Numbered from the stretch's first letter, positions 23,610 through 32,168 are shown. The stretch is 64,000 nt of DNA from an uncultured Candidatus Melainabacteria bacterium (GCA_949902595.1 CATLDC010000010.1:1-64000), one strand, 5' to 3'. Notes: generated by a model from the letters alone, not told the origin. Numbers and translations are program-made.

Positions 23610-25085
23610 TTATAAGTATTTTACAATCTTACCACCAACGCTGTATTTTTCGCAATACCGCTTAAGCTCCTTAACCACGATATTTGATAACGCAAACACC
23701 GCAATCAGATTCGGTACTGCCAAAAACAACGTTACAGCGTCTGAAAGATTGATTATTGATTGGAAGTTCATTGCAGAGCCAGCAATTATACACAAACAAT
23801 AAATTGCCTGAAAAACTCTTGTTTTAGCTTTTCCTTCCCCGAACAAAAATCCCCACGCTTTAAGCCCGTAATATGAGCCACAAAGCATTGTAGATAAGAC
23901 AAAACAACTTGCCATAACAGTCAAAAGTATCGGATAAGCCGGGCAAATAGTTGCAAAAGCTTTTGAAGTAAGCTCAATACCTGCAATTCCGTCAACCGTC
24001 AAATAAGCCTTTGAAACAACAATCACAAACGCAGTTGCCACGCCAACAATAACGGTATCCACAAAAGGTTGAAGCATTGAAATAAACGCCTGCGCAACAG
24101 GTTTGTTAGTATTAACAGCAGAAAACGCAATTGGTGCAGTACCCAATCCTGATTCATTTGCAAACATCGCCCTTCTGAATCCCCATAAAAGACAAGCAAA
24201 CGCACCACCTGTCATTGCTCGCGGAGAAAAAGCTTCTTTGACAATCAGGACGAGTGTTTCAGGCAAATGATGTATGTTTACCAAACACACAAGAAATGCG
24301 CTCAGAACATAGAGTGAGCACATTACAGGTGTTACCTTTGAAGTAAACTTTCCAATAGCCTTAATCCCGCCAATAATCGTAAACCACGTAATCACCGCGA
24401 CTATTGTTCCGAGAATCCAGCCATTATCAGCAAATACGCTGTTATTTCCGCCGGTCACCTCCGTAAACTGAGCAGTCATAGCATTTATCTGGAACAAATT
24501 CCATCCGCCAATCATTGCAAATATACAGCAAATTGCATAGGTTTTGGATAAAACAGAGCCCGTCTTATCCCCCCATTTACCCCAACTCCTGAATGCAATC
24601 GGGATATAATACATCGGGCCGCCGGAAACAGAACCGTCGGGATTTGTTTGTCTGAACTTAACTCCAAGCAAGACTTCTGAAAACTTGAGCGCCATTGAAA
24701 AAAGTCCTGCAACAACCATCCAGAAAATTACCCCCGGGCCGCCGATTGAAACCGCAGCAGCCGAGCCTGCGACGTTGCCGATTCCGGCAGAGGCTGAAAT
24801 TGTTGCACTGAGTGCCTGAAAAGATGACAGTTCGCCTTTTTTCTTGCGCTGGTATCCGTTCGGGTTTTTGTGTTTGTAATTGTTTGTAATAAGTTTAACC
24901 GCGTGTTTAAAGCCCCAGAAGCCGATAAAACCGGTTCTGAAAGTAAAGTAAAGTGCCGCTCCAATCAAAAGCGCAACAAGAAATTCGACCTTAACCCCTC
25001 CTATTGTGACGTAGGAGAAAATCAAGCCCGACACCCTGTCTGCTACTGGCGATAACACGCTATCTATTACGGCATCTAAATTCAT
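23610..25085 (-). CDS. alanine/glycine:cation symporter (AGCS family)
   Basis: A 491-residue sodium/amino acid symporter with about 11 membrane helices. Family segments are plain: FQALSATISASAGIGNVAGSAAAVSIGGPGVIFWM near residues 88-122, SGGPMYYI near 154, MFANESGLGTAPIAFSA near 310 and the closing AVPNLIAVFALS. It imports alanine or glycine coupled to Na+. No Shine-Dalgarno is obvious; TATGAT lies 6 nt before the ATG, directly behind the terminator of the next gene upstream in the sequence. Alanine supply may link to alr at 42830-43951. Confidence 0.93.
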   Translation of the reverse strand: MNLDAVIDSVLSPVADRVSGLIFSYVTIGGVKVEFLVALLIGAALYFTFRTGFIGFWGFKHAVKLITNNYKHKNPNGYQRKKKGELSSFQALSATISASAGIGNVAGSAAAVSIGGPGVIFWMVVAGLFSMALKFSEVLLGVKFRQTNPDGSVSGGPMYYIPIAFRSWGKWGDKTGSVLSKTYAICCIFAMIGGWNLFQINAMTAQFTEVTGGNNSVFADNGWILGTIVAVITWFTIIGGIKAIGKFTSKVTPVMCSLYVLSAFLVCLVNIHHLPETLVLIVKEAFSPRAMTGGAFACLLWGFRRAMFANESGLGTAPIAFSAVNTNKPVAQAFISMLQPFVDTVIVGVATAFVIVVSKAYLTVDGIAGIELTSKAFATICPAYPILLTVMASCFVLSTMLCGSYYGLKAWGFLFGEGKAKTRVFQAIYCLCIIAGSAMNFQSIINLSDAVTLFLAVPNLIAVFALSNIVVKELKRYCEKYSVGGKIVKYL

Positions 25086-25101
25086 AAGTTAATCATATAA
25101 T

Positions 25102-25125
25102 AAAAAAGGCTCTTTTAAAAGAGCC
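25102..25125 (-). terminator. terminator of the prepilin-YadA-S74 gene
   Basis: GGCTCTTTT and AAAAGAGCC form a 9-bp stem followed on the minus strand by TTTTTTATT, 6 nt past the stop at 25132. Confidence 0.88.
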
Positions 25126-25131
25126 CCGTTA

Positions 25132-26727
25132 TTATTTCTTAAGCAGTTTTACAAGCTCCGCATTCTGCGACTTAATTGTTTCAACCTCTTTCTTAAGCTC
25201 GTCAATTGTTTTCTGCTGCTCATCAATCGTGTTTTTCATTTTTGCGTATCTAAAATCAAGCTCTTTGACAGCATTGATCAGGGCAAAAAACATATCTTCC
25301 ATTCTGATTTTTAAATATCCGTCCTCACCTTTTGTCACGGCGTTTGGAAATACTTTTTGCAAATCCTGAGCCATCACGCCTACATGAGGTGTACTTGTTT
25401 CATCATTTTTATAGGTATAGTGATATAAATCAAGTTTTTTAAGCGCATCTAGTCCCGCAACGAACTTTTCTCCAACATTTTTCAGCCGCCTGTCAGAGTT
25501 TGTGCCGTCAAGAGCACGCACGAATCCGGTCGCAGGCAAGCCTCCAACATATATAGTACCATGCATTGAAGAACCACGCCAACGCTTACCATCTGATTCA
25601 GCATAAGCAAACATTGAGAGACCTTTGCTTCCATCACCTTCACGAACATAAAATTTAGTGCCCCCGTTTCTGTTTAATAATACGTGGCCATCTACGACTA
25701 AATTTCCTCGTATATACACCGTATCTTGAGTCCTGCCCAGGGCAATCTGACTATTCTGGGTAGTTACAGCGCCCTGTCCTATTGCAGTAGAACCATCATG
25801 CAAAGCTCTTGCTGTTTGCCCGATTGCTATACTGTCCTCTTTTTGAGCAACAGCGTTTCTGCCGATTGCAATAGAATCTTTGTGTTGAGCCTTTGCACTC
25901 TTACCAAGCGCAATGCTACCTCCTGTTCCAGATTTATTTCCGGTTGCTTCCGCGCTCGAACCGATTGCAATTCCTTCCTGACCTGTGGCAGTAGTATTCT
26001 CACCCAAAGCAACACTGTTGTCACCACCCGCAGAAGCACCTGCACCTAATGCAATGGCATGGCTACCGGTTGCCTGGGTTGCTTTTCCGCCTACGTCGTT
26101 ATATGCCCCACCGAGTGCAACGCTCCCGCTACCGTTTGCTTTGGAGTGTGGACCGATGGCGACAGCTTGTGGTTCGGAGGCATTTGCGTGGTAGCCGGCT
26201 GCTAAGGGAGCGTAGGCGGCGCCTGTTTCAGCGTATGCTCCGATTGCAATACCATAGGAACCTACTGAGACGGCGCTTTGGCCGATTGCAGTAGCGTACA
26301 AATTCTTTGTGACTGCATTTTGGCCGATTGTTACGCTCTCGTCACAGGTGATGGTTTGGTTACCTCCGATTGCTACTGAATGTGCTGGGATTGTAGCGTT
26401 TGAGATACCTACTCTTCCTGACGGGTCTGCTGTTACTTGCATAACTTCGTCGCCTTTGCCGAAGGTGAGTTGGGAGTTGGAGTTTCCGCAGTCGATGTAG
26501 AGGCGGGTGTTTACTCCTGTTGGGACTTTTGAGGCTCCGATTACTGCTGTAACGTCTTTGCCTGCCATGTTAAAGGCTGCGTTGCCTTTGGTATCGATAA
26601 AGACCCAAGGGTTTGAGTTTGATGATGAGGCGCTTTTGCTCACAATAGGTGCGGTTGCGGCTGCGATTATAGACATAATGAGCAACACTATCATCATTTC
26701 CATCAATGAAAATCCTGTATGTTTCAC
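25132..26727 (-). CDS. chimeric prepilin / YadA-head / peptidase S74 chaperone protein
   Basis: A 531-residue protein with an unusual domain order. Residues 1-30 are a class III prepilin leader and helix (MKHTG, then FSLMEMMIVLLIMSIIAAA, Glu at mature position 5). About 110-355 consists of YadA/Hep-Hag head repeats of roughly 14-16 residues with S-x-A-I-G or S-V-A-L-G cores. About 355-405 is a beta linker. Residues 411-531 are an S74 intramolecular chaperone: S411-D-R-R-L-K416 gives the Ser/Lys dyad at the spacing known from phage endosialidases, followed by HVGVMAQDLQKVFPNAV and a C-terminal heptad coiled coil. YadA heads and S74 domains both act as trimers, whereas prepilins are usually built into filaments. 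I infer a trimeric surface adhesin anchored or exported by a type IV pilus-like system. Confidence 0.88.
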   Translation of the reverse strand: MKHTGFSLMEMMIVLLIMSIIAAATAPIVSKSASSSNSNPWVFIDTKGNAAFNMAGKDVTAVIGASKVPTGVNTRLYIDCGNSNSQLTFGKGDEVMQVTADPSGRVGISNATIPAHSVAIGGNQTITCDESVTIGQNAVTKNLYATAIGQSAVSVGSYGIAIGAYAETGAAYAPLAAGYHANASEPQAVAIGPHSKANGSGSVALGGAYNDVGGKATQATGSHAIALGAGASAGGDNSVALGENTTATGQEGIAIGSSAEATGNKSGTGGSIALGKSAKAQHKDSIAIGRNAVAQKEDSIAIGQTARALHDGSTAIGQGAVTTQNSQIALGRTQDTVYIRGNLVVDGHVLLNRNGGTKFYVREGDGSKGLSMFAYAESDGKRWRGSSMHGTIYVGGLPATGFVRALDGTNSDRRLKNVGEKFVAGLDALKKLDLYHYTYKNDETSTPHVGVMAQDLQKVFPNAVTKGEDGYLKIRMEDMFFALINAVKELDFRYAKMKNTIDEQQKTIDELKKEVETIKSQNAELVKLLKK

Positions 26728-26765
26728 GTTCTCTTCCTTTCTATTCCTATTTTGAAGAGCATTGA

Positions 26766-26793
26766 ATGTAACACAATACTCATTGTGTTACAT
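26766..26793. repeat. 28-bp perfect palindrome, left copy
   Basis: ATGTAACACAAT, loop ACTC, ATTGTGTTACAT. It is the exact reverse complement of the copy at 26947-26974. It lies 39 nt upstream of the prepilin-YadA-S74 start. Apart from the two palindromes and a promoter, the 359-nt gap holds nothing I can support. Confidence 0.75.
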
Positions 26794-26919
26794 GTGCTAC
26801 GCACGTAGACCGTCTTGCCCTTATTGTATCTGGCCTACAGGCTTTGCGCTTTTTGGCTGGTTTTGGGACTACAAGTTGGATTTTTGTAAAAATTGCTAAA
26901 AATGAAACACTGGATATAG

Positions 26920-26948
26920 TTGCATTACAACCAGCATGATGGTATAAT
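26920..26948 (+). promoter_or_regulatory. sigma-70 promoter of lpxI-lpxB with overlapping operator
   Basis: TTGCAT (26920-26925), 17-bp spacer, perfect TATAAT (26943-26948). The palindrome at 26947-26974 begins inside the -10 box and covers the start site, the classic place for a repressor. The transcript would have a leader of about 130 nt before lpxI. Confidence 0.7.
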
Positions 26949-26974
26949 GTAACACAATGAGTATTGTGTTACAT
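26947..26974. repeat. 28-bp perfect palindrome, right copy
   Basis: ATGTAACACAAT, loop GAGT, ATTGTGTTACAT: a 12-bp stem on both strands and the reverse complement of the copy at 26766-26793. Confidence 0.75.
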
Positions 26975-27086
26975 TGAAAGTAACTTAAAGTCGCTTTCCT
27001 TTTCTTGAAGCATTTCTTAATATTTGCTTTAAAATAAGCATGTTTATAGTATTATATTTCTAAGAAATTGGAGGAAAGATTTAATA

Positions 27087-27902
27087 ATGTCAGTTGCATT
27101 GGAACAGAAACAGGGTTTAATCGCAGGAGACGGGCTTTTGCCTGTCAAGATGGCGCAATATGCTAAAGAAAACGGGTTCGACGTTGTAGCAATATCTCTC
27201 TCAAACGATAACTATTCCCAGCTCAAAAAATACTGTTCCAAAGTATATTCTTTCTGCCCGGGCGAAGTCCAAAAAATCGAGGACACGCTCAAAGAAGAAG
27301 GCATTAAACAAATCACTTTTTTGGGCAAAGTTAGCAAAACAGTTTTGCTTAAACGTCCTAAATTCGACGCACGAGCTTTAGAATTTTTGAAAAAGGCTAT
27401 CAGACTTAACGATGACAAAGTTATGCTAATGATTATTGAAGAAATGGAAAAAATCGGCATAACAATTCTTGACCAGACCCTATTTATCAAAAACCTGATG
27501 ATTCCATCCGGAATCCTTGGCAAGGTTCAGCCTACGCAGGAACAAATCGACGACGTAAACTACGGCTACTGGCTTGCAAAAGAAACCGGAAAGCTTGATG
27601 TAGGCCAATCCGTTATCATAAAAGACAAAATGGTTATGGCTGTTGAAGCAATCGAAGGCACTGACAAATGCATAAAACGCGGATGCAAAATCGCAAAGAA
27701 AAATTCACGCGTGGTAAAAGTTGCAAAGCCTTCTCAGGACAAGCGTTTTGACATTCCTGCAATTGGATTAAGGACTCTTAAAACAATGAAGAAGCACAAA
27801 GCTGACCTTATCGCGGTTGAAGCCGGTGAAACAATTATTGTTGACAGAGAAGAAGTTATCAAGTACGCAAACAAGCATAACATTGTAGTAATGGCAGTAT
27901 AA
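27087..27902 (+). CDS. lpxI: UDP-2,3-diacylglucosamine diphosphatase LpxI
   Basis: Hydrolyses UDP-2,3-diacylglucosamine to lipid X in lipid A synthesis; LpxI replaces LpxH in many alphaproteobacteria, cyanobacteria-related and other lineages. The 271-residue protein has the DUF1009 layout: GLIAGDGLLPVKMA near residues 10-23, FLGKVSKTVLLKRPKFD near 78-94, AVEAIEGTDKCIKRG near 186-200 and KPSQDKRFDIPAIGL near 214-228 with the conserved Asp residues. TTGGAGGAAAG precedes the ATG. It is followed 8 nt later by lpxB, the next enzyme. Confidence 0.95.
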   Translation: MSVALEQKQGLIAGDGLLPVKMAQYAKENGFDVVAISLSNDNYSQLKKYCSKVYSFCPGEVQKIEDTLKEEGIKQITFLGKVSKTVLLKRPKFDARALEFLKKAIRLNDDKVMLMIIEEMEKIGITILDQTLFIKNLMIPSGILGKVQPTQEQIDDVNYGYWLAKETGKLDVGQSVIIKDKMVMAVEAIEGTDKCIKRGCKIAKKNSRVVKVAKPSQDKRFDIPAIGLRTLKTMKKHKADLIAVEAGETIIVDREEVIKYANKHNIVVMAV

Positions 27903-27909
27903 GAGAAGT

Positions 27910-29031
27910 ATGAAAAAGATTTTTATTATCACCGGCGAATACTCTGGCGATATTCATGCCGGAAAAGTTGTTGAAATCCTTAAATCACAAAATCCTGACA
28001 TAGAAGTCGAAGGAATCGGAGGCGAAAACCTTCAAAAAGCCGGCGCAAAGCTTTTTTGCGACCACTCAAAAATGTCCGGATTCGGATTCAACCTCAAAAT
28101 GGCAATTGACCATCTTGCGCTCGAAAAGCGCGTCTCTGACTACATTTTAAACAACTACAAACCTGATTTGGTGTTGCTAATTGACTATGGAACATTCAAC
28201 CTAAGAGTAGCAAAGCACCTTAAAGGACACGGAATCAAAGTTTTCCACTACATTCCGCCGCAGGTTTGGGCTAGCAGAAAATGGCGCATCAAAGGGATAA
28301 AAAAATACGTGGACAAGGTGCTTTGCATATTCCCGTTTGAAGTTGATATGTACAAAGAGCACGGAATTGACGTCCACTACTGCGGGCATCCGCTTGTTAA
28401 GCAGCTGCCTGAAGCTGCAAACAGAGAAGAGTTTTTTGAAAAACACGGGCTGGACAAAGAAAAGCCGCTTGTTTCGATTTTTCCGGGCTCGCGCCCTATT
28501 GAGCTTTACTTCCTTGCAAAAACTTTTATCAAAGCTGCAAAGAAGCTGCAGAAGCTCCATCCGGAACTACAGTTTTGCATCTCGCATGCACCGAATTTGA
28601 GCGACGATGTTTTTGACAAGTACATAAAAAACACCGACTTTAAGGTCATCAGAGGAGAGAATCAGGCTCTATTAAGCGTTTCTGACTCCTTAATACTTGC
28701 ATCCGGAACGGTTGCTCTGGAGGCTTCGCTTTACAAGGTGCCAATGATTATCGGGTATCAGGGGCCGTGGTTTATCTATCTAGTGTACTTGCTTGTAAGG
28801 TGCATTAACAAGGTGTCCTTGCCGAACATTATCACTGACAGGATGATTGTACCGGAGCTTATTCAGTGGAAGTTCAATGTTGAAAACATTTGTTACGAGA
28901 CAGAAAAGCTTCTTTATGACAAGTCTCACCGCGAAGCAACAATTGAGGCGCTAGGCCATGTTAGAGAGAAGCTCTCTGACATGTATTCTGCGCAGGAAGT
29001 TGCCGGAGTGATTTTAGAAACATTGAAATAA
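27910..29031 (+). CDS. lpxB: lipid-A-disaccharide synthase
   Basis: Joins lipid X and UDP-2,3-diacylglucosamine to make the lipid A disaccharide at the inner membrane. The 373-residue GT-B enzyme of family GT19 starts ITGEYSGDIHAGKVV and contains GIGGENLQKAG near residue 36, HYIPPQVWASRKWRIKGIKKYVD near 115-137, FPGSRPIEL near 190 and SGTVALEASLYKVPMIIGY near 263-281. Gap to lpxI is 8 nt. With lpxI and the LptD-like protein it shows an LPS-bearing outer membrane. A weak GAAGC/GCTTC hairpin near 29040-29055 may terminate the operon. Confidence 0.95.
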   Translation: MKKIFIITGEYSGDIHAGKVVEILKSQNPDIEVEGIGGENLQKAGAKLFCDHSKMSGFGFNLKMAIDHLALEKRVSDYILNNYKPDLVLLIDYGTFNLRVAKHLKGHGIKVFHYIPPQVWASRKWRIKGIKKYVDKVLCIFPFEVDMYKEHGIDVHYCGHPLVKQLPEAANREEFFEKHGLDKEKPLVSIFPGSRPIELYFLAKTFIKAAKKLQKLHPELQFCISHAPNLSDDVFDKYIKNTDFKVIRGENQALLSVSDSLILASGTVALEASLYKVPMIIGYQGPWFIYLVYLLVRCINKVSLPNIITDRMIVPELIQWKFNVENICYETEKLLYDKSHREATIEALGHVREKLSDMYSAQEVAGVILETLK

Positions 29032-29138
29032 AAGAAAAGGAGAAGCTTTGCTTCCCCTAAAATTTTCTACAACCTTTTTCTAACCTTATATATATAAAGT
29101 CAGCAAAGGATAATTAATTGCCTTTATGTTAAGAAAGT

Positions 29139-29699
29139 TTACTTTTGAGTGGAAAGGTATTTTCTTGCGCAATCGAACATTGAGGTAATCAGTCCGGAGT
29201 TTGAATAAATATTCATGCCTGCTGATTCCAGAACCTGTCTTACGCGGTTTTCCCACATTGAGTAGACTTCCTCGTCCGGCATGTTAAGAGTTTTGCCAAT
29301 AAGTTTTAGTTCTTTGTAGTCAATTGGTACAGGAAGCGCGCCTCTTAGGATATCAACGATATCAATACGTTTTTTGCGCGGAAAGGCTTTAAGAAAGGAC
29401 ACGATAGAAAGTTTGTTTTCTTTGATATAGTCTTTAAGAGTTTCAACAGACTCATCAATCAAAATTGGCTCCTGCGGGATTCTGTACTCTGCAAACTCCT
29501 CGGGCTCAACATCCATTACAGTTGCGATTCTTTCAATTGTTGTTCCGCGGGTAGAGAACGGAACTGTCTCATCAATAAGGTTATATACGTAAGATAGAGT
29601 AACGCCAATCATTTCAGCGAAATCACGTTTATGAAGCGAATTTTTTGTCAGGAATTTTGCAACCTTCTCAGAACTTTTTTCAGGGACTATTTGTTTCAT
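29139..29699 (-). CDS. XRE-type helix-turn-helix regulator
   Basis: A 186-residue protein with an N-terminal helix-turn-helix (about residues 12-60: AKFLTKNSLHKRDFAEMIGVTLSYVYNLID and TIERIATVMDVEPEEF) and a C-terminal region with a second helical domain (LSIVSFLKAFPRKKRIDIVDILRG, and LKLIGKTLNMPDEEVYSMWE) that looks like a divergent repeat of the same fold. The start at 29699 has GAGAGGTAA upstream and gives a normal N-terminus; the longer frame adds 19 residues without support. Targets unknown. Confidence 0.8.
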   Translation of the reverse strand: MKQIVPEKSSEKVAKFLTKNSLHKRDFAEMIGVTLSYVYNLIDETVPFSTRGTTIERIATVMDVEPEEFAEYRIPQEPILIDESVETLKDYIKENKLSIVSFLKAFPRKKRIDIVDILRGALPVPIDYKELKLIGKTLNMPDEEVYSMWENRVRQVLESAGMNIYSNSGLITSMFDCARKYLSTQK

Positions 29700-29853
29700 A
29701 ATTATTACCTCTCTAATTTTGTTAACTATAAGATAAAGTATTGTAAAATTTTTCATAACCCTACTCTTCGGTAGCCAACAAGCTGATTTGTATGGAATGT
29801 AAAATAATAAAGGAGGGATTTTATGATATAATTTGTTTAATTAGGAGTTTTTT

Positions 29854-30120
29854 ATGCGAGTAAATAGTATTAATTCAAACGTTAATTTTCAGACGGTAAA
29901 TCAGAAATATTTGCAAAGGGCACAAAAGGAGTACAAACAGATACATTGTTTGACAAATGATTTATTATTTTGTATGGAAACTGATGTCATGTTTAAAGAT
30001 ATACCAATTCAAGATGCAATAGACACTCTAAAAGCTATAAAAGCTTTTGCAAAAGATATCACACCAGACTTGAATAAAGAAATAGAATATTATACCAAAC
30101 TACTTGGAAAGCAATCTTGA
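29854..30120 (+). CDS. hypothetical small protein, module copy B (small)
   Basis: An 88-residue paralogue of 7218-7487. Shared features: MRVNSINSNVNFQTVNQKY start, QRAQKEYKQ, and PIQDAIDTLKAIKAFAKD in the middle. AGGAG precedes the ATG. Its 3' end overlaps the convergent large partner by 21 bp. Unlike copy A, no gene precedes it on the same strand, so it has its own promoter (a TATAAT lies near 29825). Function unknown. Confidence 0.8.
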   Translation: MRVNSINSNVNFQTVNQKYLQRAQKEYKQIHCLTNDLLFCMETDVMFKDIPIQDAIDTLKAIKAFAKDITPDLNKEIEYYTKLLGKQS

Positions 30121-30951
30121 AACCTCTGCCCCAATGAGCGTGCCAGCTGCAACACCAAGAAGAGAGCCTGTCGCACCAAAGTGTTTTGCTCCAAGAGCAC
30201 CGAGAGAGCCAACTCCTACGATTGTAGAGCCTAAGCTTAGCGCAGTGTTTTTTGCTTCTGTTAGAAAATCTGCCCCGTCATCAACTTTGTGTTTGACATG
30301 CATTGAGCCAATACCGACAATTGCAAGTGTGCCCAAAACAGAGGTACGTGTCATGCTTCGCGCCAACAAATCTTTGAATGGATTATTAGTTTTGAATGTA
30401 AATGTATTTAAAAAGCGAGGGGTTTCATCAGTATAATAAATACTTCGGATATCAGTTTTTGTTCTATCAACACTAATCCCTAATTTCTCACAAATAAATT
30501 TCCCCAACCTTGTCTCAAGCAAACTCTTGTCAAACTTCAACAACCATTTCGACAACTTTGGGAACACACAATCCGGAGAGTTGGGATTCATGTAGTCACG
30601 CAAAATTGTTCCGCGGAAAAACGAAAACGGGTGCTGCGCTATCTTATTGTCATAAGGAGGAGTATAGGGTTTGCCCGTGAATTTTGACTTGATTTGTTTC
30701 ATTGCAGAAAACAGGTCGCCGATTTCTTCCGGTCCGTTGAGGACTGCAAGGGTGGCAAGCGCGGAGGCGCAGCTGTAGTCATGACCCACGAGTTTGGAGG
30801 GGAGTTCTTTGAGTTTGCCATATATCGGGATTGTGTCAAATATTGAGCTGTCGTCATCGTCCGGGGAGACGGCTTTTCGCAGCGTCTTGTAGTCCTGATA
30901 GATTTCAGGGAGTTTGTTATATTGATGTTCGTACAAAATGGGGTTTATCAC
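30100..30951 (-). CDS. hypothetical protein with Gly-rich hydrophobic C-terminus, module copy B (large)
   Basis: A 283-residue paralogue of 6381-7235, starting at a GTG with AAGGTG upstream. Domain layout is the same: soluble N-terminal 190 residues with the invariant NGPEEIGDLFSAMKQIKS and IAQHPFSFF blocks, then a hydrophobic C-terminus with GIGSMHVKHKVDDGAD between two membrane-like stretches. The Gly-rich end (GAKHFGATGSLLGVAAGTLIGA) is the most conserved part, so it probably matters most. Convergent with its small partner. No homology to known toxins or transporters is evident to me. Confidence 0.8.
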   Translation of the reverse strand: MINPILYEHQYNKLPEIYQDYKTLRKAVSPDDDDSSIFDTIPIYGKLKELPSKLVGHDYSCASALATLAVLNGPEEIGDLFSAMKQIKSKFTGKPYTPPYDNKIAQHPFSFFRGTILRDYMNPNSPDCVFPKLSKWLLKFDKSLLETRLGKFICEKLGISVDRTKTDIRSIYYTDETPRFLNTFTFKTNNPFKDLLARSMTRTSVLGTLAIVGIGSMHVKHKVDDGADFLTEAKNTALSLGSTIVGVGSLGALGAKHFGATGSLLGVAAGTLIGAEVSRLLSK

Positions 30952-31088
30952 ACATACACCTTTTTCTTACACACTTATAAATAATAAAAAACATCAGCTT
31001 CGTCAAAATTGACAAATATACATATTATCGTTACAAAACTTAATCAAGCTAAAAAACTGATACTCCCAATTGTGTTATACTTAAATCT

Positions 31089-32168
31089 ATGAGGATACTT
31101 AAACTCGGACTTAGAAATTACAGGAATTGCGCGGATATCTCTCTGGACTTTGAGAGCCGGAAAACGCTTATTATCGGGAAAAACGCCCAGGGAAAAACAA
31201 ATATCCTTGAGAGTATTTATTTTTTGTCTGACCTCAAGAGCCCGAGAACCTCTACTATATCAGATATGATTAAGTTCGGACAAAGCCGGTTTGAAATTAG
31301 TGCCCTTGTTGAAAAAAACAATACAGAAATCGAGCTTGATTACTCTTACAGCGAGGACAAGAAACGCGAAATCAAAATCAACAAAGTTAAATCAACCCCA
31401 AAAGATTTCAAACTCGTAGTAAAAACTGTTCTTTTTTCAACAAAAGATTTATTGCTCCTAAGAGGCGCGCCACAAGACAGACGAGACTGGCTGGATAGGG
31501 CAATTTCCCAGATTTATCCGGCTTATGATGAGCGACTGTCCAAGTACGATAAAATCAGGATTCAAAAAAACAACCTGTTGAAAAATGAGGTTATTGATGA
31601 AGCTTTGTTGGATATTTACAACGAGCAGCTTGTGATTACGGGCGCCAATATTATTTTCTTGAGGAAAAAATTCCTTAAAGAGATTGAAAAAATCGCCTCT
31701 GTTAAACACAAAATCATCAGCGACACAGAGGATTTCAGCCTGAATTACACCTGTCCGGAAGACGAAGTCGAAGCAATTAGCGAGTATCTTAAAACCGAGC
31801 TTAATGAAAGGCGGAGAGAAGAACTTGCAAGGCGCCAGTCGTGCGTTGGCCCGCACAGGGATGACATAGAGTTTAAGATTAACGGGATTGACGCGGCAAA
31901 ATTTGCATCGCAGGGTCAGCAAAGAACGCTTGTTCTGTCGCTTAAGCTTTCGGAGCTTGAAATCATCAGAGAAAAGACCGGATTTTCTCCGATTCTGCTT
32001 CTGGATGACGTGCTTGCAGAGCTTGACGAGACAAGGCAGAATTACCTGCTCAAATCCATTGACAGCGGGACACAGACAATAATTACCTCGGTAGACACGC
32101 TTTTATTTGAGGACGAATTTTTAAAAGATGTTAAAATATATAATATAAGAGAAGGGGAAATCGCATGA
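31089..32168 (+). CDS. recF: DNA replication/repair protein RecF
   Basis: SMC-like ATPase that helps load RecA at gaps. The 359-residue protein has Walker A GKNAQGKT at residues 30-37, a signature region RRQSCVGPHRDDIEF near 255, SQGQQRTLVLSLKLSE near 280 and Walker B with D-loop ILLLDDVLAELDETR near 305. It lacks a Shine-Dalgarno; an extended -10 (TGTTATACT, ending 31081) lies 7 nt before the ATG, so leaderless translation is likely. The stop overlaps galE by 4 nt, a pairing away from the common dnaN-recF-gyrB context. Confidence 0.95.
   Translation: MRILKLGLRNYRNCADISLDFESRKTLIIGKNAQGKTNILESIYFLSDLKSPRTSTISDMIKFGQSRFEISALVEKNNTEIELDYSYSEDKKREIKINKVKSTPKDFKLVVKTVLFSTKDLLLLRGAPQDRRDWLDRAISQIYPAYDERLSKYDKIRIQKNNLLKNEVIDEALLDIYNEQLVITGANIIFLRKKFLKEIEKIASVKHKIISDTEDFSLNYTCPEDEVEAISEYLKTELNERRREELARRQSCVGPHRDDIEFKINGIDAAKFASQGQQRTLVLSLKLSELEIIREKTGFSPILLLDDVLAELDETRQNYLLKSIDSGTQTIITSVDTLLFEDEFLKDVKIYNIREGEIA

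Noticed and set aside
25726-26294. Several plus-strand frames in the adhesin region
   Set aside because: Shadows of the repetitive YadA head codons; Ser/Cys/Arg-rich without motifs.
25132-26727. Prophage tail fibre because of the S74 domain
   Set aside because: No other phage genes nearby, and the prepilin leader and YadA heads point to a cellular surface protein.
29070-29105. Minus-strand copy of the promoter-proximal repeat after lpxB
   Set aside because: Shares the ACTTTATATATAT core and a GGTTAGAAAAAGG tail with the 41438 region, but no gene follows on that strand; not called as a promoter.
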